Shown here in pieces: positions 43,779 to 56,368 of a stretch of 64,000 bases of DNA. The notes under the pieces were generated by a model that saw only the letters and a list, made by a program, of their open reading frames with translations, did not search any database and was not told where the DNA came from. The translations under genes and the position numbers were made by a program. Position 1 is the first letter of the stretch. Every line of letters begins with the position of its first letter. Source of the stretch: Antilocapra americana. Lineage: Eukaryota > Chordata > Mammalia > Artiodactyla > Antilocapridae. The DNA lies in assembly GCA_007570785.1 (NCBI GenBank), contig ML660772.1, positions 36,308,815 to 36,372,814 of the forward strand. Direction: 5' to 3'.

Positions 43779-44156
43779 AAATTGATGCTTTTGAACTGTG
43801 GTGCTGGAGAAGACTCTTGAGAGCCCCTTGGACTGTGAGGAGATCAAATCAGTCCATCATAAAGGAAATCAGTCCTGAATATTCACTGGAAGGACTGATG
43901 TGAGGCTGAAACTCCAATACTTTGGCCACCTGATGTGAAGAACTGACTCACTGGAGAAGACCCTGATGCTGGGAAAGAATGAAGGTGGGAGGAGAAGGGG
44001 ATGACAGAGGATGAGATGGTTGGATGGCATCACCAACACGATGGACATGAGTTTGAATAAGATCTAGGAGTTGGTGATGGACAGGGAAGCCCAGTGTGCT
44101 GCAATCCACGGAGTTGCAAAGAGTCGGACACAAGTGAGTGACTGAACTGGACCAAC
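43779..44156 (+). mobile_element. 5'-truncated BovB 3' end
   Basis: ATTGATGCTTTTGAACTGTG, GAAACTCCAATACTTTGGCC, GAGATGGTTGGATGGCATCA and AGAGTCGGACACAAGTGAGT are the last 370 bp or so of BovB. Confidence 0.93.
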
Positions 44157-45212
44157 AGTACACTTCAAAAAAAAAAATAATAATAAAAGGGTAGAAGACA
44201 GAGAGGAAAACAGACAATAAATGGTAACAATCTACATTTAGACTGAGTCATCTGATCATTTGCTAAAGCTCTTCCTGAATGTTGTGGCCTTTTCTCTGGT
44301 TCTGTACTTCACATCATTGGAATCAACTTGGCTAAGGCAAGACCATGCTGGCAATAGCTGGAATATCATACAGTCCTTGGGAGTATCCCAGGCAGGCAAA
44401 GTGCTTCGTAGCTTGTTCTTTGTTGGGCTGTGGATACCTTTCCTTGGGCATCAGCTTTAATTAGGCACTAGAGTGTGAGTGCTCTTGACCGTCCTTATAT
44501 TGCAAAGGCCATGTAGTCATTTCAGAAAAACTTAAAATCCTTCATTCCCCTTTGATTTATTATTAAAAGTTGTAAGAAATAATTAATTATTCCCTTAAGG
44601 TCCTTTATCAGTTATGCTGTTTATCTCTGTACTTCTAATGATTTCATTCAGTTCATCAACAATTAGCTTGAGAGCATGGAATTCTGTGTTCTCTAACTTA
44701 CAGGATGTGGCTTCAATTTTTGTGTTGCACTACTTATTTTTCATTCAGATAATGATGTAAAATTCATTCCTTTTTCATATGTAAGGTAGAATTTTATAAT
44801 GAGTATGTGTAATACCACAGATTTCTTAAATGAAGTATATAAAACAACATGAAAAAGAGTAACATTGGACTATTTTCTCAGATTTTCAAAAAATAAAAAG
44901 AAAGTAAATTAAAGAAAAAAAAAGCTCTAGCCATAGGACTGAATGGAAAATGTCTATACCTAGCTTATATTACATCTCTGATTATACCATAATTTGTGGG
45001 TTTACTTTTGAAAACTTAAGAAAACCTAGTATCTAAGAGTGACCTTAAAATACATAATATACCTGTTTATCCTAGAAAATTTTAAGGGTGAGTCCTGTGA
45101 AACAGATGCACAGTATAGTCAATTCTCTATTAACAGAAGAAATCCAAGGTTCAGATAATCTTTGGCAATTAAGATGTCTACACTTGTCATTCATCATGAA
45201 TATGCTAAGAGT

Positions 45213-45411
45213 GAATGAAGTCCCTCAGTCATGTCTGACAGTTTGCGACCCCATGGACTGTAGCCTACCAGGTTCCTCCATCCATAGGATCTTCCAGGCA
45301 AGAATACTGGAGTGGGTTGCCATTTCCTTCCCTAGGAGATCTTCCTGACCCAGGGACTGAACCTGGGTCTTCCAAATTGTAGGCAGACGCTTTATCGTCA
45401 AGGCCACCTAT
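45213..45411 (-). mobile_element. Bov-tA SINE
   Basis: CTCAGTCATGTCTGACAGTT, CATAGGATCTTCCAGGCAAG and GACTGAACCTGGGTCTTCCA mark a reverse Bov-tA. Confidence 0.92.
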
Positions 45412-46256
45412 AGGGTGGTAATTACTACACTTTTAACATTCTGGGAAATCCTGAGCCCAGTGAAGAGTGGGTCCCATAAACCTGCCAGCCCTTATATGGG
45501 CTCACACTGAAGAAACGCATGTCAGTGTGTGAAGGGCTAATTCTTGTTCTTCAAGTCTACCACGATAGGATGATAAAGACCAACTTGGGAGGGCGAATTG
45601 AGGAACTTGTTTCAAACGCATTGTTGTGTGCTGAGCCAGAAGTCGTATCAAAGGACTCTTGTGAATCAGACTCTAAATTCCTTCAGTTTCTCAGTCTGAC
45701 TTCACCTGTGCACCCTGTATCGGAGGTAGCAGGACTGTGTGGGACGGAGTCATCAGCTACCTCAGCCTATCAGGTACCATACTGGACTTCCACACACAGT
45801 GCTTCAAGTTCTGAGGCAAATTAGACAATGACCTTGAACTCTGTGAGATGCTGCATAATCTTAGCAAAAACAAAGGTCAGCCCTGTGAGGAACAGTGAGC
45901 ACAAATAGCCTTCCTCTAAGTCCTGGCAATGGGCACCACCTTGCATAAAACTGCTTCCTATTCATACACGTCACAAACGAGCCCTACTGTGGATGGTTAC
46001 AACTCAGTGACAGCTGACCTTTGTCAATGGATTACAATTCCCTGGTACTACACCGACTACCTTTAAAAAGAAAGGCTGACTAACAAGCTTCAAATAGTCA
46101 GATGAGCAGAGGTCAGACCATGAGGATCCAACATATTCAAAGCAAAACTTTATACAAAACAAAGCAACCTGCATTTTAACTTATTTTATTTTTTGAACGG
46201 CAGAGTTTGCAAACATACTGTAATTAGAGGACAAAATACAAAACACAGGTACTCAC

Positions 46257-46407
46257 TCTGGTTTTTAAACTTCGGTCAGTTCCAGCTTCCAACAAAAGTT
46301 TAATACATTCTTTATTTCCGTTTTTACAGGCCAGGTATAGAGGTGTCTGTCCTCCATCAGCAGCATGATTAATATTAGCATCATATGCAATTAATAATTC
46401 TACACAC
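46257..46407 (-). CDS. CTTNBP2: CTTNBP2 exon: ankyrin repeats 3-4
   Basis: This 151-nt exon starts with one base completing a Lys codon and then reads [20 protein letters not shown] and [20 protein letters not shown], ending in [10 protein letters not shown]. These are the second helix of one ankyrin repeat and one complete further repeat ([14 protein letters not shown]). It ends in phase 0 with an AGA/GTGAGT donor; the acceptor is GTTTAG. The reading is continuous with its neighbours on both sides. Cortical ankyrin consensus residues (TPL, LLLEAG) are kept. Confidence 0.96.
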
Positions 46408-47957
46408 CTAAACACAACAGTATGATTAATTATGTACAAACTGGGTTTCACTTCTGAAGTACCACCTGACCAAGATATTAAAAAGAGAAAATACTGCTAG
46501 AGGAATTCTGCATCTTTATTTATTACATGAATTATTTTATATAGATATATCTCAATTATTACTGGTCTTACTATATAGGTACTAATTTTTAACTAGGCTG
46601 GAAGATATTTTAATTACTCCCATGAAAATTTAAAATAACAGCTTTGTTCAAGGGTGAATACCTGGTTTATGACACTTCTCTGTAAACAACCTATAAAAGT
46701 AGAGTCCTTGGAATGTGTTTAACTGTGCTTGACATATATATTATTTGTGGTTCAAAATAGTTTGAACCTTGAAAAGAGTTAGGCTGCTGAGTCATTCTGA
46801 GATTTTCACTTGAGAAAATAATTCTAAATAGCACAGACAGCAGGGCACCATGCGCCTCCACTATAAAAGGCAGGGCCCTTTGGGGGAGAAAAGGCAGCAA
46901 AGGCTGTTTAGCCCCCCTAAAATTGGGCTAGTTTACAAGGAAAAAAGACACAGTTAAGCAGAAATACATTGCCCTGAGAATCAGGAAGGACAGCAATGAG
47001 GTAAATTCAAGACTTCATGGCACTCAGGAACTAACGACAGTTTGCAAAATTAGACGAGAATAAATTTAGAAAAGAGGAATAAATCATAACCAAATGGAGA
47101 AGCAATGCACATCTTTGGTTTTATGCTCAGAGGCAAGCTTTCTCTTGGCTTCCTTTGGCAACATTTGATTTGTTTATACATTAGAAAAAATAAGTTACAT
47201 ATTGTTGTGTATCTCATACACACTTAAATTAACCAAGCCGCCCTGCATTTCCCCAGGGTTCTCCCTTTTTGCAAAGCCATCCATGCCTCCATTCCCATGA
47301 CTGCTACACTATCCAAGCAAGTGGCCCTACAGATTGCCTACTGGCAGTAAAGGCAAAAGTATAATCCAGAAGAAGAATCTTTCCTGGAGGACTTAGGATA
47401 CATGCAAAAAGGCAGCAGCAAAATCAACAGCTCTGGTCATCAACAATAAATTCAGAGAGATAAGATATATGTTCAACATGCAAAAAAAATAATACATATA
47501 TTAAGGATGCATTTTGAGCTTTTAAAAATTCATATTTACAAAGAATGACAGTAGTGTGAAACTTAAAAACCTATGTCAAGAATTCTGAGATTTGTTAATT
47601 GTTTAATGCTAATTAATGCTTATTAATGAAACATGTCTACTGGGATGGTAAAAAGTTAAAAGTTGAAAACAACTTTCATTCTTCATAGACTGCCATTTTA
47701 GCACAGGCAAAGAAAGCAATTTAGCTCTAGTCTATCAATATTATTAAAGTATCACTTGATTATAAAAAGTTATCTCTGTTCAACTGACTTATTTAAGCAA
47801 CTGAAGAAATCACTGCTAAACTTATGTATATTTTAATTACAGGCTCCTTTTGATTTTGTGCTCTAACTTCTTTCAGCATGTAAGTTCCTGCTTCAATTTT
47901 TTTTAAAAAATGATAAAGCCAGGTGAATACTTGAACAATTTATAATAATAAATAACA

Positions 47958-47981
47958 TGTGTGTGTGTGTGTGTGTGTGTT
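47958..47981. repeat. (TG)n microsatellite
   Basis: About 11-12 GT/TG units. Confidence 0.95.
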
Positions 47982-48037
47982 GAGGTGGTAGAAAATAATG
48001 AACAATGAAGTAACAATCCATTACATAATCACATACA

Positions 48038-48356
48038 CAGTCGACTGTCCATATGTACAGGTTTCACATTTGCAGGTTCAACCAACCCCAGATGGAAAAT
48101 ACTTGGAAAAAAAATTCTAGGAAGTTACAAAAAGCAAAACCTGAGTTTGCCACATGCTCGCAGCTATTTACATATCATTTACATTGTATTAGGCATTATA
48201 AGTAACCAGAGATGATTTAAAGTGTACAGGGGGGATGTGCGTAGATTATATGCAAATGCTGCAGCATCTTATATAACAGATTTAGCGCATTCTCGCATTG
48301 TGGCATCCGTGGGTGGTCCTGGAACCAATCCCCCACAGACAGGAGGGATGACTTTA
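48038..48356. mobile_element. MER2-like Tigger-group DNA transposon
   Basis: Left end CAGTCGACTGTCCATATGTA, middle AGCTATTTACATATCATTTA and GGATGTGCGTAGATTATATG, right end GGAACCAATCCCCCACAGAC. This is the full layout of the roughly 345-bp MER2 element. Confidence 0.85.
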
Positions 48357-48646
48357 TGTTGATATGCTAAAAATAATCTTCCTCTTCGGAAGCAAGTTCA
48401 TTCACATGAGGTTTGGAAACAGCATATTCCTCTTCTTCACTTCCCAATATACAACTATCTATTATTAAGAAGAGCAAATTTAGGATCCTCCTTTGCATTT
48501 AAATTCTCAAAGATGTTTAGCTGAATTTACTTGCCAAAGGATCTTAAGTACTAGTTTACACATTCAGCCAGAACTAAAATATGTGTGCAAATTATAAAGA
48601 GGCTCTTTTCATGAGGGGGAAAAAAAGGATTAGGAGCATCACTTAC

Positions 48647-48746
48647 TTGAAATGTCCCTGAGCAGCTGCAGCACACAAGGGTGTGAAGCCGTTTTTATCA
48701 GCAGCATTGACTCGGGCTTCTGCATTCAGCAGCGATCTCACACAGT
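48647..48746 (-). CDS. CTTNBP2: CTTNBP2 exon: ankyrin repeats 2-3
   Basis: This 100-nt exon enters in phase 1 and leaves in phase 2 (AA/GTAAGT, an ideal donor). It encodes [20 protein letters not shown] and then [14 protein letters not shown]. That is the end of one ankyrin repeat and the first helix of the next, with the usual NAxDxxGxTPLxxAxxxGH pattern. The first leucine of the usual LLL helix position is a serine here (codon TCG). In the human protein, from memory, this is Leu. The substitution would place a polar residue in the packed helix. The rest of the exon matches the family closely, so it looks functional. Confidence 0.95.
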
Positions 48747-50184
48747 CTATGGATTTTAATAGAAAGCTGTTTTAATTTCCCACTTAGATTCATGATGAGC
48801 CAAATTCTATACAGGCTGTAGACAGATACTAACCCCAAGGGACCTCTCCCATGCACAGCTCATCTGACATTTCTTTCAGGGTCGATGTAAGATTCCACAG
48901 GCTATTATGAAGGAAAAGAAGCCTCTTTCCCCCAGGATCATATACCCCAGACTCATCAACTAAGACAAGGTTTCTTTCATTTTTTTTGGCAGGGGGCGGC
49001 GGGGGGAGTGACTGATGAGTGAAAGGACAGCCATATGTCAGAAAATGTTTACCAGGTTTTTCCATCCAACAATCCCAGAAAAAAAAAATGTTACTGGATG
49101 GAAAACAAAATTCTTTAACTAAATTGATATACCATTCTTTGTATTTAAATAGTTAAATTCTTACTTTCTGGTGTTTAATTTAATCCTTAAAATGCTTTCA
49201 TGTTATGCTTATCTTAGACTTAACTCCCTGAATGAAAATCAAGGAGAACCTCCAGGAAGTCACCAGACTCAGGCATGAATACCACTTAGACCTCACGTTC
49301 CACATGTTATTTACTAGACTGAATTTCTCTGCATTAGAGGAAATTCCCACTGTACTTTGGAAGAAGTACTCCAAAATACTTTAAAAATAATGAGTTCTCA
49401 TATTGTAGTTCCCTAGAATCCTCTATTCAGCCTAGTGGAACACACTGAAACTCTGAAAACTTCCAAGGAAGCCACACTATGTGAATTCACCAAGGATGAC
49501 ACGGCTTACAAATGCCTACTCTCTGACTTTGCATTTGCCATCCGATCATCTCTTTAGCTGCACTATTGTCATGTTTTAGTGTATTTGATTATAAGATTCA
49601 CTTTTTAAGGAACAAGATTAATCCCCCAACTTCATCAATATGTCGTGTAGAGTTGTACAACCTCTCGGTTCTCTCAAAAAATTCAAATAACTATAAATTG
49701 ATTCTAACTACAGAACAATTTCAGACCCATGACCTTTCCTAACTACTAAAACTTCCCCTCACTGCAGCATATGCTAAAGCCCTAAGGCCTTACTTTCACA
49801 GACATCAGCCATTTTTAAGAGACAAATTAGAGCTATTTTGTCCTGGCCAAAGTGATCGCAGATGGGGGCTTTATTCAAAATGTGTTTTACAGTTGCTAGA
49901 CCCCAAATTTCTAGGCACACAACACATTTTACTGTGCATAAAACAAAGACAACTTTTTGCTAGCTGCAAAATTTTACATTGTTACCAAACTGTCCAAATT
50001 GGATTTTTAAATGTTTACAAAACTTTAAATCATGTAAAAAAAAAAAAAAGTTATTTACTTCACCTGGAAGAGAAAATGTGAAATCTAAATGCACCTTTTG
50101 CTCATAACAATGGTTACAGTGCTTTTAACTCTTCATCTTTTTGCAAGAGGGTGATACAGTAAAGTAGGAAGGTACCATCTTTAC
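48747..50184 (-). other. CTTNBP2: 1.4-kb CTTNBP2 intron
   Basis: No repeat element recognised beyond a G-rich run at 48993-49010 and a poly(A) at 50036-50049. The minus-strand frame at 48829-49065 has no family signal. Confidence 0.75.
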
Positions 50185-50388
50185 CTGTATGTCCATTCTT
50201 AGCAGCAGAATACAAGGCAGAATGGCCATCTTCACAGGAGTAATTAATGTCCAGTCCTTCTTCATTAAGCAGCATTGATAATAAAGTGACATTTCCCTGG
50301 GCAGCAGCTTGCTGAAGAAGGGTGGGCCTGCCAGCCAGGGGGGCAGGACCACCACTCATTAGCAAAGGGGTTAGGGAGGGTGACCAGC
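50185..50388 (-). CDS. CTTNBP2: CTTNBP2 exon: start of ankyrin repeat domain
   Basis: This 204-nt exon is symmetric (phase 1 at both ends). It begins with the two bases that complete a Gly codon and then reads [19 protein letters not shown], leading into the first ankyrin repeat ([20 protein letters not shown]). The second repeat starts at [16 protein letters not shown]. Ankyrin hallmarks are visible: the TxLxxAAxxG-type helix 1 and the GH turn before the donor. The acceptor is CCCACAG and the donor is ACAG/GTAAAG. The exon is in frame with the large exon upstream and with 48647-48746 downstream. Its symmetric phase means skipping would remove the first repeat without a frameshift, although whether that happens is unknown. 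Confidence 0.97.
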
Positions 50389-51152
50389 CTGTGGGTTAAA
50401 GTGACCCTAGTTAGAGAGTAGGAGCAAGGATAAGAGACAGATATTAACCATTCCTTTCCAAATTACACACACACACAGACACATGAACACGTACCCCTAG
50501 AGGATTATGTGGTTTCTAATATGACCAATCTGTTAATATTTACTTTAGCATAAATCTGTACTGTTATTTCAATCTTACATCTGTTGCGAGTTAAATTAAT
50601 ATACATGGTAACAAATTATTTTTAGTCGTCAGTCTTGTACAGATAAGTGTTAAAGTGGTGATTGGTTTCAGGAAACTAAGAAGGCTATCTTGTTTTAAAA
50701 GTTCGAGCTCCTCCTCAGGGTTTCAAAACAAACTGAATTTTAAAACTGTGTACAGATTTTCTGTTTGGTTATTAACTGAAAGATACCTTTAGGCATAAGA
50801 TAGAAATAATTCTAAAAAATAGAAAATTTCCTTTTGTTTTTTTTTACAATGTTTCCAAGGTACTTAATTTACAAATTTTACATAAACCATTCAGATGGAC
50901 CAAATATTGTGAAGGAATATTTACATTCTTTAAATTCCCTTATTTGGGAAGAAAACTAGTGGGTGGCCAACTACTATTAAGAACTAATAGAAGCACAACA
51001 TATGTAGAATATACCAGCACAAATATTCAATACACAATGGAAGACTATATCATCTGGCCATCTTCACATTTTGTACCCAAAATTTTTAATCAGCTAAGAA
51101 AACGGGTCACTCTACCATATAATTTTAACAAAAGTCATCAGAGTTATCATAG

Positions 51153-51261
51153 TTAGGATTTCTCATCAGTATTTAGCAGCTTTAGAAGAGAATCTGTTAA
51201 GTGTGTGAAGTCGGCTGCATATAGCATGAAAAATTTTCTGAATTCTTCCTTGATCAAAAGG
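51153..51261 (-). other. Exon-like open frame in intron, function unknown
   Basis: On the minus strand a pyrimidine-rich acceptor (TTTACTGTTTTTACAG) is followed by a frame reading LLIKEEFRKFFMLYAADFTH then LTDSLLKLLNTDEKS and TAA. Joined from the phase-1 donor of the CTTNBP2 large exon it would instead be read in another frame and stop after two residues (Ala-Phe-stop). I do not recognise the 35-residue peptide. It may be a cryptic or alternative terminal exon, or chance. Confidence 0.2.
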
Positions 51262-54200
51262 CTGTAAAAACAGTAAAGTAAAAATGTTTATTTAACGTAA
51301 TATATAGGTATTTAGTGTATTTTAGGCTTAAATACAGTTAATTTTCAAAATAAGTCATTTTTCCTTCTTCCTTATGCAGCCCCAAAAATCTGAAAGTAAA
51401 GTTGATGTATATATGGGGGTATGTGTGCACATAGTCACTCCTGGGGTACACTTTCTACATCTGTCTAGTAACAGTCTCTGTAGTAAGATACAATGGTAGA
51501 TCTTTACTATGCCCTGCATCTTTACTACCTCGATACCAGGATAATATTCTAAGTGTGTTATATTAATACATAATAAACTTATAATTGAATCTTAAAATAC
51601 TGGCCTTAAATTATTTCAGTAAGTATTAAAAAGGTGAATATCAAAGTATTCCTCAGAACTTTAAAAATTCTTTGGAAAAACACCAAAGCAGTTTCTACAA
51701 ATGAAACTGACTGCTTATTAGAAACTGGATATTATATCTTCAAGTATTTGGATCTCTGAGTAATTTATTGTTTTTGCTTGGACTAAAATAACATAAAATT
51801 CAAATGCTCATAAAATTAGATATTTATTGAAACTTTATGATATTTTCCCATTGATATTCATTAGCTCTTCTTACAAAAGTAACATTTTTTACTTCATACT
51901 TACAAGAAGGCTCCTCTCTGGTACATTTTACCTTTTGTATTTTCTTAAAAACAAACAAAAAAAAACAAGCCCACAAAAATTAAATCAGTACTTATTAGAA
52001 ATGGATGATAAACAGAGAAATTATAAACACCAAGGGATGAAACCTTGACTGCAAAGCAAACACAAAGGCAATTTGAAGGCATTGGCACTGTGCTTCTCTG
52101 TGGGACAGGAGGGACTATGGCCCACACTCCTGTTTGCCCACCTCCCACACCTTCCTTCCTCCCAGCCTCCAACCCCATCCCCTCTCTCTCAGCACCTCTA
52201 CCTCAAACCCTGGGGAGGTGGGGGGGGCGGGGTCCTCAGTTCTTGATATCCTTTTAGGAATATTAACTGGTAAATATTAAATAATTTGCCATTCTTATGA
52301 GTTTTGTTTTCATTTTTTTAAAAGATGACTTAGCCATTGAGGACAATTAAAATATAAAAATATTTTAACTGTTTTTTGTGGAAATATTCAAGTATGGATA
52401 TAATTTCCTGGGAAATCTGATTTCTAATGCTAAGCTACTGTACAGAAAAAATATTTTATTCCAAAATTTTCTCAATCTTTAGACCACTCAAGAGTCTTAT
52501 AGTTCTATAAGACCCCAGAAGAATGTATATCAATTCTCTTATTTTCTTCTTTTAAATATATTGAAAAATCTTTTAACATGAAAATCACTTTATAAATACC
52601 AAGTATTCTTAAAGTTTAAAAATTCTTAAATGTATTCTTAAGTACTTTTTTTATCTCCACTACCATTTCCAATTTTCTCCAGGATAGGCAAGCTTAAATT
52701 ACTATAATAAATCCTGTTATAAATATGGGAAAAATAAAACTTCACTGAGACTTTATTGTTCATTTGAAATTCCCAACAATGATCAAAATTATAATATTTA
52801 GTTGACTGGTTAAGTAATGGTTAAGTAATGCCTGAACAGACCTGCAATCATATAGCCAGCTACTTTAATGATGCTAGAAAAAGGTCATTCAGCTCTATAG
52901 TGTCATATGCAAACATTAGTAACAGTGAGCATCTTGCAGAACATGCAGTGATGAAGGAACAGACAGAACATGCAATAGCAGAGGAGTTGAGAACAGCTTC
53001 CGGCATCAGCTTCAGAGTGTGGAGAAGGTTAATCTCATTCATAGCTCAGAGGGATCTCATTTTTTGACTTAGTCTTTAAGCCAATCAAACATGGAGAAGA
53101 ATTTTTTAAATGCATGTTTACCTAAGGAAAAAAATCTGAACCAATTCAAATAAAATGTATCAAACAATTTTTTTAAGAAAAAGGGAAAAAGAAAAAAACA
53201 AAAAAACATTTCCAAGGGTATGGAAACTCAGTTGCCCAGAGTGATTTTTGGTTTAGGCTTCTGTTCATCTAACAATTAATGTGTTCGTGTAACAAGTTCA
53301 GGAGCAGCAAGAAGTTCTAATCTGTTTGGAACTTTAAATTCTAAAAATCTTGAATTATTTAAATTTTACTTAAATAACAAAAATTTTAACCTTTGGTCAT
53401 AAAGTGTTATTTAAAAATTTTAACATTTGGCCCTAAAAGGGCTAACTGAGTTAATGTACAAAACAATTCATCAAAGTGATATCTTTTGTCATTGCAATTT
53501 TCTTCAGTGCTTTAATCATAATTGTTTATCATAGATATAAGCTGATATAGAAATGCAGATTTTTAGGGTTTCAAAGATCACAGGATCTAGATTTCCAAGA
53601 AGGGAGAGGTAGTGAACTACTACTCGAAAAATTCAACAGGAAAGTTTAACACATCTTTTTAGTTTGGAACTATTATTACTTTTTTGGTTCAGTGCTTTCA
53701 TTTTTATATGAAAAAACTAATGACTCGGAGAGAACCTGCTCTTTAGGGTAATCCCCAGGAAGGAGCAGAAATGGACTAACACTGCCTTTTTACACTCAGT
53801 CCAGTGCCCTTCACCACTGACCCTGGAGCACACCAGGTATTTGGTAGGTGCACTGTGTCCCTGTTTCCTGCTCTTAGTGATCACAATGACAGTAACTGTT
53901 TACAAGATGAAAGCCCTTCAATGAGCCTATGCTTTGGAGAGGTACATGCTCACCCAGGCAAGGCAGATTAAGAAGCAGGATGGAGGACACTCTGGTGCTT
54001 CCCAAGTTGCAATGGGCACGGCAGCCAAAAGGGGGGCATCTAAGTGGAAAGAAAGTTGAAATCTTCTACCTTATTCGCAAAGTTTCAGTTGATCTACATC
54101 CACAGCTGAGTTAAACACCCCAACTATGTAACTACAATAACACTTCTATCTCCCCTAGTAGACTGGATGTTCAGCAAATGCTTGCTGATACCTAAATAAA

Positions 54201-54410
54201 TTCCACTGCCTCCTTTTTTCTCCTAACAAACTACATCTTCTAATCAAATGGCATGGAAGGCTGTTATGCCACCAAAAATAACCTTGCAGTGCCCAAACTG
54301 CAAAATGAGAGAAGAGAAATTGAGGAACCAGTTTCATGGATCTCCTGTGACTGCTGTTTCTTTGGTTCTACAGTTTATTCTCTCTTGCTTTCTACACACA
54401 AGCAAGGGCA

Positions 54411-54435
54411 TTTTTTTTTTTTTTTTTTTTTTTTT
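54411..54435. repeat. T25 homopolymer
   Basis: 25 consecutive T on the + strand, followed by CCAG. No SINE or LINE body was recognised next to it. Confidence 0.95.
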
Positions 54436-55064
54436 CCAGAGGAGCTATGATTCCTTTATCCAAAATCCTAGACAGGTCATTTTGGTGAATATATAATGGC
54501 CTAGAACTCTCTGACTCTAGAGGTTAATTTACATCCTGCTGACAAAACACTCTTCAGTCATGGATCCTGATTTTAAAGCTTTTCCACTGAAACCAAAGGG
54601 CTCTCGGAGCTGAACCCTGGAGCACAGTAATGACCCAGGCAGCCACTGGCAAAGCATCAGGGTACAAAGCAGACAGCTCTGTATTTTTTAAAAAGTGACA
54701 AAATTTATATATCACAGGAAGTGTTTTGTGTTTTACAGTCCATAAATTTATGTCAACAACACTGCCAGGGCTCCAAACACTTTTTGAACTTGTAGTCTGC
54801 GAGTACCTTAAGTCCTTATAGCACATTCTCTGATGCTCCTGAATAGTAGCAAAAATTCCTCCTTTGAGGGTGGATTTAACTTGCTGGAAAAGGGCCATGA
54901 GAAAGGCCATCCAGCTCAATACTACCATTTTGAATTAAAAAATAAGATATCACAAAGCAACACTAAAGTTAATTCTAAAGCAAATTTTCAAAATGCAAGC
55001 AGTAATATTACCTCTATTTGTTCATCAGTCATGCTGCTCTAAGCTCATACCATGTTCTTTCCAC

Positions 55065-55255
55065 GTTATGATATTAAATCCTAACAGCCACATTCCCCAA
55101 TATGCACAGCATAAGCTCCATATTAAGGATGAAAAAATTTGCTCAGTTCAAGAAAAATCACCCAAAACACAGAGCTGCAAATGCCAGAGCCGAGATTCCA
55201 AAGCAGACCTAACTAATATCAAATCCATGCTGTTTCCAATTTCCAATTCTGTCCC
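55065..55255 (-). repeat. MIR SINE fragment
   Basis: ATGATATTAAATCCTAACAG, AAACACAGAGCTGCAAATGC, CAGAGCCGAGATTCCAAAGC and AAATCCATGCTGTTTCCAAT follow the reverse complement of MIR. Confidence 0.7.
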
Positions 55256-56368
55256 TTAATATATGAACCTAACTTCTCAAGGAGTTGACTGTCTAGGAGA
55301 CAGCTTATAACTGGATAAATCAGTCCTGTTACACTGCTCTCACTACCTGATAATTAGCAACTACAGTGTTACCTTCTTTTCTTATTCCTATGCTTCTCCC
55401 TAAATCTTAAAAACAACACTGCTCAAATCTTCCTTTAATTCTTCAAGTTCTCTCTCATTCAGATCCAACAGCCTCTGCTAAGCATTAACATCCTGGGGTA
55501 GGAGAGACGCCTGCAAAGTTTCATCAAAACTATGGCACTGTAACATTATTTTAGAGCCACTTTCACTCAGTGAAGAACAAATGTCAATAAAAAGCAATGC
55601 TTCCTTTAGCACTATAAAACAAAAAGGGAAAAATCTAGGTCTTTAACAACTCTTTGTTCAAGAGTCCCAGATTCAGTGACATTATAAACCACATCTGCAA
55701 TGGAAACCTTCTCTAATACAGCCCACACGCTATGTTACCCATCTGTGCTTAAGTGTTAGCTCTAAACAAAGTAAACAACTTTTGAAGTAAATTAAACTTC
55801 GAACAGAGGTTTACAAACACACACACTATTTTTGAGGTTAAAAAAGGCAACGCCAAACTGACATTAAAACATAGGATATACCAATTACAGAACACCTCTA
55901 ATCAATTTGATAATCCAAAGTAGACTGTAGTGTTAATAACTACCTGAAAGCATTCTTTCAAATAAGCCATCTCAGAAGGGATAGAATTGAACACGTACTG
56001 TCTGGAGATGGTTCACTAATAGTGAAATCTTGTGAGATAAATATTTAATAAGGACGAGTCTTTCCTCCCATGGAAATGCTTCAGTTTCTCTAAATTAATG
56101 GTCTCCGTGGGCTCCAAACCACTGCTTTCAGGTTATTTTTAAAAGAAAGCACTCAGCATAACAAAACCGCAATTCATATAGCAAGATGAATCACCATACC
56201 CTGGAGCCTTTAAAGAAAATCACACAAAAAAAGAGAGGAAAGAAATAGGGGGGAAAAAAAGTATCAGAATAAAAAAAAAAAGGTCTTAAGGCAAAGTGAA
56301 GGAAATGAAGGCAAGTGAGAGGACAGGCCACACTCTTAAAGAAGGACATAACATTTCAACCCCTTTAC

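Larger units (their letters stand above)
42712..46256 (-). other. CTTNBP2: 3.5-kb CTTNBP2 intron
   Basis: Contains a MER5A-like element, a 5'-truncated BovB 3' end and a Bov-tA. The stretches 42720-43370, 44165-45205 and 45415-46250 hold no named repeat and no supported gene; the 101-codon plus-strand frame at 45519-45824 has no family signal. Confidence 0.8.
46408..48646 (-). other. CTTNBP2: 2.2-kb CTTNBP2 intron
   Basis: Mostly unique AT-rich sequence with a TG repeat (47958-47981) and a MER2-like element (48038-48356). No supported gene; 46410-47950 holds nothing I can name. Confidence 0.8.
50389..56368 (-). other. CTTNBP2: 6-kb CTTNBP2 intron, repeat-poor
   Basis: Strikingly free of young ruminant SINEs and LINEs compared with the rest of the window. 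Contents seen: an exon-like frame (51153-51261), a C-rich then G-rich tract (52138-52240), a T25 run (54411-54435) and a MIR (55065-55255). Long AT-rich stretches at 50500-52000 and 52260-53700 hold nothing I can name. Confidence 0.75.
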
